Below are positions 14,052 through 19,182 of a stretch of DNA of 19,182 bases, in pieces; position 1 is the first letter of the stretch, and each line of letters begins with the position of its first letter. A program made the position numbers and the translations under genes. The notes under the pieces were generated by a model. That model saw nothing but the letters and a program-made list of their open reading frames with translations, searched no databases and was not told the origin of the DNA. The stretch is from CAYJLW01 sp964370965 (GTDB lineage Bacteria; Actinomycetota; Acidimicrobiia; UBA2766). The DNA is taken from the NCBI GenBank assembly GCA_964370965.1, contig CAYJLW010000081.1, positions 1-19,182 on the forward strand, read 5' to 3'.

Positions 14052-16124
14052 TCAGGTGTGAACCGTCTTCTCCCGGACGATGGCGAGGATGCGGTTGCCG
14101 TAGCGTTCCATCTTCACGGGTCCGATTCCCGAGACCGCCAGGAGCGCTGCGGGTGTACCGGGGGCGGCGGCGGCGACCTCTTGCAGGGTGGAGTCGTGCA
14201 GGATGCAGAACGCGGGGACGCCTTCGGAGGCGGCGACCTCGCGTCGCCAGGAGCGAAGAGCATCGAAGAGGGCGGCATCGAGTGCCGGGACCGCGCCGGG
14301 GGAACCCGAACCGGACCCTTGCGGGGCGGAGCGTTCCTGCAGGTCTCGGCGGGCAGTGGCGAGCCAGGCCTGCCACGCCTCGCTGGGGCGGGCCCCGGTG
14401 GCCATGGCGGTTCGGGCGGCGTCGATGGGATCGAGGAAGCGCGAGGGCCGGCGGGTGACGTAGCGTTCTGCGAGACGTCGCTGGCGGGCCCAGGTGAGAT
14501 GCAGGCGGCTCCGGCACCGGGTGAGGGCGACGTAGAGGAGGCGGCGCTCCTCTTCTGTTTGCGCCCGGGAGCGGGCGTGGCCGATCGGCATGAGGCCGTC
14601 CTCGAGGCCCGCGACCACGACGACGTCGAACTCCAGGCCCTTGGCCTTGTGCATCGTGAGGATGGACACGGCGTCGTTTCCCCGGTGGGGGGCGTCGCCG
14701 GAGACGCTCGCCGCCAGATACGACAGGAATCCGGCGACGTCGGGGGTGGAGACCCGCCCGGCGTACTCGGCGGCCATCGACACGAGGAGCTCCACGTTGG
14801 CGCGTCTCTCCGGGTCGGCGAGATCCCCCGCCAGGATGTCGGCGTCGTCGAGACCCGCAGCCTCGCGCACGGCTGCGGGCAGGGACGCCCCCGCCGGGGG
14901 ACGCGCCTTGCGGAGGATGCCGAGCACACGGGCTACCTCCTCGCGCGCGAGGAAGGCGCCCGCGCGCACGACGCAGGGGATGTGGGCGGCGGCGAGGGCC
15001 TGTTCGAAGAGGAGAGTCTGGGCGTTCGTGCGCACGAGGATCGCCATCGAGGACCAGGACCCGCCGGGGCGCCGCTCGCGCTGCAGGGTGCGCGCCACCC
15101 ACTGTGCCTCGGCTTCGTCGGTGGGGAGGATCGTGAGCGTGGGGACGGGAGCGTCGTGGACGTGTGGGCGCAACACCTTGCCGCTGCGCCCGGTGGCGTC
15201 TGCCAGGAGGGCGTTGGCGAGGGCGAGGACCTGGGGAGGCGAGCGGAAGTTGTCGTTGAGCGCGATGCGGGTGGCGGCGGGCCAGTAGCGCTCGAAGTCG
15301 ACGAGGAAGCGGGCCTGGGCACCGCTGAAGCTGAATATGGCCTGGTCGTCGTCTCCGACGACACAGAGGTCGGCAGGATTCGAGTCGCCCAACCACGCCC
15401 GCAGGAGGGCGAACTGGGCCGGGTTGACGTCCTGGAATTCGTCGACGAAGAGATGGCCGATGCGCCCCCGCAGCACATGGGCGAAGGCGGCGTCGTCGCG
15501 GAACGCAGTGGCGAGGGCCATGAGCATGTCCTCGAAGTCGACGAGGTGGCGGCGCGCCTTGGCCTGCTCGTAGCGGCTGTAGACGCGGGCGACGTCGTCG
15601 GGGGGGAGGGGCGGGCGGCGGTCGCCGACGGCGTCGGGGTAGGCGTCGGGTGTGAGGAGGCGGGCCTTGGCCCACTCGATCTCGGCGGCGACGTCGCGCG
15701 CCAAGAGCCGCGGGCTGCGGGAGCGGCGGCCTTCGAGGAGCGGGAAGAGGAGCCTGACCTTGTGCTCGAGTACTTGGCGGGGCTCCTGGCCGCGCATCTG
15801 CCAGTACTCGCGCAGCATCGCGTAGGCGAGGCCGTGGAACGTGCCGCAGGTGATGCGCTCGGAGACTCCGAGGCCGCTGAGGCGGTGGCGGAGCTCCTCG
15901 GCTGCCTTGCGGGTGAATGTGACGGCGACGACGGCACCCGCGTCGGTGGAGCCGTCGAGGACCCGGCGGGCGATGCGCCGGGTGAGGACACGGGTCTTGC
16001 CGGACCCGGCGCCGGCGAGGATGCACAGGGGGGCGGCGTCGGTGAAGACGGCCTCGGCCTGGGCCGGCGTGAGGCCGGCGCCGAGGTCACGGATCCGTGA
16101 GGGTGTGGCTGTCTGCACGTTCAC
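14052..16124 (-). CDS. uvrD2: UvrD2-like superfamily 1A DNA helicase with C-terminal HRDC domain
   Basis: ATP-dependent 3'-5' DNA helicase, 690 aa. Motifs in order: Q-motif region LTPAQAEAV; Walker A AGAGSGKT (37-44); Ia VTFTRKAAEEL; motif II VDEFQD (227-232); III VGDDDQAIFSFSGA; IV LNDNFRS; V TMHKAKGLEFDVV; VI EERRLLYVALTR. The last 75 or so residues (LFDALRSWRREVA ... LLAVSGIGPVKMERYG) form an HRDC domain, the layout of mycobacterial UvrD2. The tetracysteine motif described between helicase and HRDC in mycobacterial UvrD2 is absent here; the linker is Gly/Ser/Pro-rich. The GTG start overlaps the stop of the upstream nuclease by 4 bp, so the two are translationally coupled; a GTG two codons on is an alternative. 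Likely role is DNA repair or replication-fork processing. Confidence 0.9.
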   Translation of the reverse strand: MNVQTATPSRIRDLGAGLTPAQAEAVFTDAAPLCILAGAGSGKTRVLTRRIARRVLDGSTDAGAVVAVTFTRKAAEELRHRLSGLGVSERITCGTFHGLAYAMLREYWQMRGQEPRQVLEHKVRLLFPLLEGRRSRSPRLLARDVAAEIEWAKARLLTPDAYPDAVGDRRPPLPPDDVARVYSRYEQAKARRHLVDFEDMLMALATAFRDDAAFAHVLRGRIGHLFVDEFQDVNPAQFALLRAWLGDSNPADLCVVGDDDQAIFSFSGAQARFLVDFERYWPAATRIALNDNFRSPPQVLALANALLADATGRSGKVLRPHVHDAPVPTLTILPTDEAEAQWVARTLQRERRPGGSWSSMAILVRTNAQTLLFEQALAAAHIPCVVRAGAFLAREEVARVLGILRKARPPAGASLPAAVREAAGLDDADILAGDLADPERRANVELLVSMAAEYAGRVSTPDVAGFLSYLAASVSGDAPHRGNDAVSILTMHKAKGLEFDVVVVAGLEDGLMPIGHARSRAQTEEERRLLYVALTRCRSRLHLTWARQRRLAERYVTRRPSRFLDPIDAARTAMATGARPSEAWQAWLATARRDLQERSAPQGSGSGSPGAVPALDAALFDALRSWRREVAASEGVPAFCILHDSTLQEVAAAAPGTPAALLAVSGIGPVKMERYGNRILAIVREKTVHT

Positions 16125-16939
16125 CCCACCGGGAGGCCCAGGGGTGCCGGGGTGGCTGCCGGCGGATGCGTGGGCGTGACCGTGCCCCCGAAGGCCGGGC
16201 AGAGGTCGCGGAACGAGCAGTACTCGCAGAGGCGGCCGGGCCGCGGCTTCCAGGCCCCCCCCGAGAGGGCGCCGGAGATCGCCTTGCCCAGAGCGGTCAG
16301 GAGCCGGACCGTGGATTCCACGTCACGCTCGCTCGGTTCGAGCACGTACGCGTCGGGGGTGTCGAGGTAGAGCAGGCGGAGTCGCTTCGGGACCTGGCCG
16401 GTGAGGCGGTGCACGAGGACGGCGTACACACTGAGGCCGAAGAAGCGCGAGAGGGAGCGGCCGAGATCAGGGGTGCCGCCGGTCTTGTAGTCGCCCACGA
16501 CCCACGTGCCGTCGGGACAACGGTCGAGGCGGTCGAGGATGCCGACCACGCGGAGCTCTCCCAGGTCGGCCTCGAGGCGGACCTCGCGCCCCGCGGGTTC
16601 GAGGCGCATGGGGTCCTCGAGGTCGAAGTAGTTGCGCACGAAGCGGGCGGTCTCGGCGTGATGGTGGGCGGCGTGTTCGGCGGACTCGAAGAGGTCGCCG
16701 GCGTCTTCGCGGGCGACCGTCTGGTCCCAGGCGGGGTCGAGCAGGTCGAGGGCGGTCTCGACCGTGCGTGCGGCCGCGGGGTGGTCGTAGAGGCGTTGCA
16801 GGACGACGTGGGCGATCGTGCCCCGGAGGGCGGCGATCGAGCGGGGTTCGGGCAGGCGGTCGATCGCCCGGAACTTGAAGAGCTGCGGGCAGTTGCGGAA
16901 GTCCGAGGCCCGGCTCGGCGAGAGTGCGAAGGGCAACAT
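16121..16939 (-). CDS. RecB-family PD-(D/E)XK nuclease with predicted Fe-S cluster
   Basis: A 272-aa stand-alone nuclease of the RecB/AddB/Cas4 type. Active-site motifs are in order: H44 in RGTIAHVV, D136 in GILDRLD, D150-Y-K152 in VVGDYKTGG, and a supporting Tyr near 172 (LSVYAVLV). One cysteine near the N-terminus (C17, NCPQLFKFR) and three near the C-terminus (C238, C241 and C247, LCEYCSFRDLC) match the four ligands that staple the nuclease fold with a 4Fe-4S cluster. It precedes and overlaps the UvrD2-like helicase by 4 bp, suggesting joint action in DNA end processing. The ATG at 16939 is supported by TAGAGT 6 nt upstream (leaderless). No neighbouring cas genes or CRISPR array are present, so a Cas4 role is unlikely. 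Confidence 0.88.
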   Translation of the reverse strand: MLPFALSPSRASDFRNCPQLFKFRAIDRLPEPRSIAALRGTIAHVVLQRLYDHPAAARTVETALDLLDPAWDQTVAREDAGDLFESAEHAAHHHAETARFVRNYFDLEDPMRLEPAGREVRLEADLGELRVVGILDRLDRCPDGTWVVGDYKTGGTPDLGRSLSRFFGLSVYAVLVHRLTGQVPKRLRLLYLDTPDAYVLEPSERDVESTVRLLTALGKAISGALSGGAWKPRPGRLCEYCSFRDLCPAFGGTVTPTHPPAATPAPLGLPVG

Positions 16940-16945
16940 GAGGCG

Positions 16946-16951
16946 ACTCTA
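16946..16951 (-). promoter_or_regulatory. Predicted leaderless -10 element of the nuclease-helicase pair
   Basis: On the minus strand TAGAGT is followed by six bases (CGCCTC) and ATG at 16939. The strong GGAGG upstream of this box lies outside the predicted transcript and so would not act as a ribosome-binding site. No clear -35 box is visible. Confidence 0.55.
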
Positions 16952-17126
16952 GAAGTCACCTCCGACAGAAATGGGGATGGCGAGGAGACCGCCCGTCCTC
17001 CCGTGGAAGCGTGGTCCGTCGGCCTGCTCACGAGCCTGCGCCGGTCTGGGGCGGGTCCGCAGAACCAGGCGCGGAGAGCCCGCGTGTCGCTGCGGGGTGC
17101 GCTCGCGCGCTCCGACCGACGCGCGG

Positions 17127-17132
17127 TAGTGT
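17127..17132 (+). promoter_or_regulatory. Predicted -10 element of the PH-domain/btuF-like pair
   Basis: TAGTGT followed by gcccgc and A at 17139, the expected start. The leader would be about 26 nt and ends in ggggacggac before the ATG at 17165, so this mRNA would have a short leader with a weak Shine-Dalgarno. The rest of the 225-bp divergent region 16940-17164 shows no gene. Confidence 0.5.
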
Positions 17133-17164
17133 GCCCGCAACCACCGCGAGTTACGGGGACGGAC

Positions 17165-17812
17165 ATGCCGTATCCGAGGAAGTTGCTCAACCAGGGCGAG
17201 GAGATCATCCTCGACCTCCGGCCCCACTGGGTGGCACTCACGATCCCCACCCTCTGGACGCTGCTCGTCGTCGCCGCCCTGGTCGGCCTGTTCTGGCTGG
17301 GCGCCGACTGGTCGACGAGCGTGAAGCTCGTCCTCGTCGGCGTGGGCATCGTGGCGTTCCTCGCCCTCGCCGGATTCCGCGTCCTCACCTGGCTCCGGAC
17401 GGAGTTCGTCCTCACGAGCCAGCGGGTCATCCATCGCAAGGGCGTCTTCGCGAAGCACGCCAAGGACGTCCCGCTGGGGCGCATCAACGAGATCACCTTC
17501 ACCCAGACCGTGCTCGAGCGCATGGTGGGATCCGGCAACCTCGTCATCCGCTCCGCCAGCGAGGACGTGGAGGGGAACCGCTTCGAGTTCATCCGCAAGC
17601 CCGAGCAGGTGCAGAACGCGATCTACCGGGCGATGGAGGCCGAAGAGGAGGAGAACCGCCGGGTCGTGATCGCCGGGCAGGTGCCCGTGGCGGCCCCGCC
17701 GGCACCCGACGTGCCCTCCCAGATCGCCCAGCTCGACCAGCTTCGGCGCCAGGGCGCCATCACCGAGGTCGACTACCAGATCAAGAAGGACGAGCTCCTG
17801 CGCCGCATGTGA
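17165..17812 (+). CDS. PH-domain (YdbS/bPH2-like) membrane protein with C-terminal SHOCT domain
   Basis: A 215-aa protein of unknown precise function. Two transmembrane helices lie at about 23-45 (VALTIPTLWTLLVVAALVGLFW) and 53-75. They are followed by a bacterial PH domain (about 76-155: TEFVLTSQRVIHRKGVFAKHAKDVPLGRINEITF ... LVIRSASED), a pattern typical of the YdbS/bPH2 family. A charged, flexible stretch leads to a 30-residue SHOCT motif at the end (QIAQLDQLRRQGAITEVDYQIKKDELLRRM). SHOCT domains are short C-terminal oligomerisation-type modules. The PH domain would sit on the cytoplasmic face. The frame is open far upstream, antisense to the nuclease gene, but only the ATG at 17165 begins real protein. 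The stop overlaps the start of the next gene (ATGTGA), implying coupling. Confidence 0.88.
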   Translation: MPYPRKLLNQGEEIILDLRPHWVALTIPTLWTLLVVAALVGLFWLGADWSTSVKLVLVGVGIVAFLALAGFRVLTWLRTEFVLTSQRVIHRKGVFAKHAKDVPLGRINEITFTQTVLERMVGSGNLVIRSASEDVEGNRFEFIRKPEQVQNAIYRAMEAEEEENRRVVIAGQVPVAAPPAPDVPSQIAQLDQLRRQGAITEVDYQIKKDELLRRM

Positions 17813-18549
17813 CTCCGCTCCGCGTCGTCTCTCTCGTTCCCAGCCACTCCGAGACGCTGGCTGCTCTCGGAGCCGATCTCGTGGGTGTGACCCGTTACTG
17901 CACCGTGCCCGCGTCCCTCGACCGCCTCCCTCGCGTGGGGGGCACCAAGGACCCGGACCCGGAGGCCGTCGCCGCTCTCGGGCCCGACCTCGTCGTGGCG
18001 AACGCGGAGGAGAACCGACGCGAGGACGTGGCGGCGCTGGAGGCAGCGGGCGTCCGTGTGCTCGTCACGCTTCCGCGCACGGTGAGTGAGGGCATCGACA
18101 GCGTCGTCGTCGTGGGGGAGGCGGCGGGCGTGGGCGACGCGGCCGCCGTGCTCGTGGACCGGCTCCGGTACGACCTCGCCGCCCTCGTCGCCGATCCGCC
18201 GGCGGGCCCCCCGCCCGGCGTGTTCGCGCCCGTGTGGCGGCGTCCCTGGGTGGTCTTCAACGCCGACACCTACGCCCACGACGTGCTCACCCTCGCCGGG
18301 GGCGGGAACGTCTTCGCGTCCTTCCCGGATCGCTACCCGCGTGTGGAGTTGGCGGACGCGCTCGAGGCGGGCGCCGAGGTGGCGCTCCTTTCGGACGAGC
18401 CGTTCTCGTTCGCGAGCCGTCACGCCGAGGAGCTCCGCTCCGCCGGCCTCCGGGTGGCGTTCTGCTCCGGCCAGGACCTCCACTGGTACGGGCCCCGTAC
18501 CGTCGCCGGGATCCGCCGGGTGCGGGAGGCGCTGGGCGCCGCACGGTAG
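17809..18549 (+). CDS. BtuF-like cobalamin/metal-chelate receptor without signal peptide
   Basis: Helical-backbone periplasmic-binding-protein fold (family of BtuF and siderophore receptors), 246 aa. The N-terminus starts directly with the first beta-strand, RVVSLVPSHSETLAALGADLVGVTRYC, followed by PRVGGTKDPDPEAVAALGPDLVVAN and the second lobe (WVVFNADTYAHDVLTLAGGGNVFA, RVELADALEAGAEVALLSDEP, WYGPRTVAGIRRV). There is no signal peptide or lipobox, and the GTG start overlaps the stop of the PH gene, leaving no room for one. No ABC permease or ATPase gene is adjacent. Such soluble versions are known in many bacteria and are annotated as cobalamin-binding or helical-backbone metal receptors, with unproven function. 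A cytoplasmic corrinoid, heme or metal-chelate binder is a guess. Confidence 0.85.
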   Translation: MTPLRVVSLVPSHSETLAALGADLVGVTRYCTVPASLDRLPRVGGTKDPDPEAVAALGPDLVVANAEENRREDVAALEAAGVRVLVTLPRTVSEGIDSVVVVGEAAGVGDAAAVLVDRLRYDLAALVADPPAGPPPGVFAPVWRRPWVVFNADTYAHDVLTLAGGGNVFASFPDRYPRVELADALEAGAEVALLSDEPFSFASRHAEELRSAGLRVAFCSGQDLHWYGPRTVAGIRRVREALGAAR

Positions 18550-18552
18550 CGT
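18547..18552 (+). promoter_or_regulatory. Predicted leaderless -10 element overlapping the btuF-like stop codon
   Basis: TAGCGT begins with the TAG stop codon of the preceding gene, and seven bases (ggcgtcg) then lead to ATG at 18560. The acyltransferase can therefore have its own leaderless transcript although it follows the btuF-like gene in tandem. Confidence 0.5.
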
Positions 18553-18559
18553 GGCGTCG

Positions 18560-19182
18560 ATGGCCGGACCCCGCCTTTCCCGTCTGCGCGACATGCTGCG
18601 GCCGCCGTCCGCGGAGAAGCGCGCCTACGAGGCGCTGGCCGCCCACCCGGGCGTGGAGTTGCTCGGGGGCGCCTGGCTGAGCCGGCCCGCCCGCGTCGCC
18701 GTCTCCGATGCCGGCTCCGTCGTCGTCGGCGACGGCCTCTTCTGTCCCGGGGAGGTCGAACTGCAGGCCCGCGACAACGGTCGCATCGAGTTGGGCCGGG
18801 GCGCTTCCCTCGAGCAGGGCGCCCGCCTCGCCGTCGCCTGCGACGCCACCCTGCGTCTCGGTGACCACGTGGGGGTCGGGCCCTACAACTTCTTGAGCGT
18901 CTTCGGCGGGGACCTCACGGTGGGGGACTGGTCGATGATGGGCCCGCACGTCTCGATCCACACCGTCGACCACGGCACGCGCCTCACCGGGGAGCCCATG
19001 CGCCTGCAGCCCGGTGTCCCGGGGGACGTCGTGATCGGGTCGGACGTCTGGCTGGGAGCGTCGGTCGTCGTCTTGAAGGGCGTGCGGATCGGGGACGGCG
19101 CCGTCGTGGCCGCCGGCGCCGTGGTCACCCGTGACGGCCCCGAGAACGCGATCGTTGCCGGGGTCCCGGCGATGGTCGTCGG
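18560..19182 (+). CDS. Left-handed beta-helix (hexapeptide-repeat) acyltransferase, 3' end outside the window
   Basis: At least 207 residues, open at the window edge. After a helical N-terminus (MAGPRLSRLRDMLRPPSAEKRAYEAL) come hexapeptide-type turns from about residue 50 onwards: IELGRGASLEQGARLAV, LRLGDHVGVGPYNF, LTVGDWSMMGPHVSIHTVDH. The classic acetyltransferase ending follows: VVIGSDVWLGASVVVLKGVRIGDGAVVAAGAVVTRD then AIVAGVPAMVVG. The His in IHTVDHG (H134 or H138) is the likely catalytic base. This is the fold of maltose/galactoside O-acetyltransferases and of sugar O-acetyltransferases in polysaccharide clusters; the acceptor is unknown. The C-terminal tail lies beyond 19182. The ATG is supported by TAGCGT upstream; there is no Shine-Dalgarno sequence. 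Confidence 0.85.
   Translation, partial: MAGPRLSRLRDMLRPPSAEKRAYEALAAHPGVELLGGAWLSRPARVAVSDAGSVVVGDGLFCPGEVELQARDNGRIELGRGASLEQGARLAVACDATLRLGDHVGVGPYNFLSVFGGDLTVGDWSMMGPHVSIHTVDHGTRLTGEPMRLQPGVPGDVVIGSDVWLGASVVVLKGVRIGDGAVVAAGAVVTRDGPENAIVAGVPAMVV

Noticed and set aside
16121..16939. Cas4 as the identity of the Fe-S nuclease
   Set aside because: The motif set is shared by Cas4, AddB and other RecB-like nucleases. No CRISPR repeats or cas genes are present, and it is coupled to a UvrD2-like helicase.
16097..17164. N-terminal extension of the PH-domain frame (571 aa)
   Set aside because: It is antisense to the RecB-type nuclease and crosses the divergent promoter region. Recognisable protein begins only at the ATG at 17165.

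Overview
The window is very GC-rich (roughly 70% or more by eye) and densely packed. It looks like a draft or metagenome-assembled contig from an actinobacterium (Actinomycetota). Three features support this: a mycothiol S-conjugate amidase gene (mca), a UPF0182 membrane protein beside a UvrD2-type helicase with a C-terminal HRDC domain, and many TANNNT promoters placed 6-7 nt before a start codon, as expected for leaderless mRNAs. A class such as Acidimicrobiia is possible, but the sequence alone does not settle it. Ten Ns, a 26-G run and a C/G homopolymer at the left edge show that this is unfinished sequence.

Left third (125-7523, minus strand): one operon, hemA-hemC-hemD-hemB-hemL-hemE-hemY. 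Most junctions are 4-bp stop/start overlaps. It encodes every step from glutamyl-tRNA to (copro)porphyrin: glutamyl-tRNA reductase, hydroxymethylbilane synthase, uroporphyrinogen-III synthase, porphobilinogen synthase, glutamate-1-semialdehyde aminomutase, uroporphyrinogen decarboxylase and (copro/proto)porphyrinogen oxidase. The iron-inserting and terminal genes (hemH/cpfC, hemQ/chdC) are not in view. A good promoter (TACAAT) lies upstream of hemA. Divergent from it is mca, read from an apparently leaderless promoter.

Middle (8687-13078, minus strand): a secreted, membrane-anchored YtkA/CopC-like beta-sandwich protein; a secreted PKD-domain protein with a suspicious low-complexity middle section; and a large UPF0182 integral membrane protein. 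The 3' end of the UPF0182 gene is broken by an assembly gap. An 8-bp sequence on both sides of the gap suggests an artefact, and removing 61 bp restores a normal C-terminus.

Right third: a membrane-anchored staphylococcal-nuclease-like protein (+), convergent with a coupled pair (-) of a RecB-type PD-(D/E)XK nuclease with iron-sulfur cysteines followed by a UvrD2-like helicase. Divergent from that pair is a coupled pair of a PH/SHOCT-domain membrane protein and a BtuF-like metal/cobalamin receptor without signal peptide. Last is a hexapeptide-repeat acyltransferase that runs off the window, with its promoter overlapping the preceding stop codon.

I see no mobile element, CRISPR array, rRNA or tRNA. 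Most of the window is housekeeping. The points most worth a second look are the reparable assembly gap, the repeated leaderless-promoter signature, the nuclease-helicase pair, and a few divergent or odd proteins.
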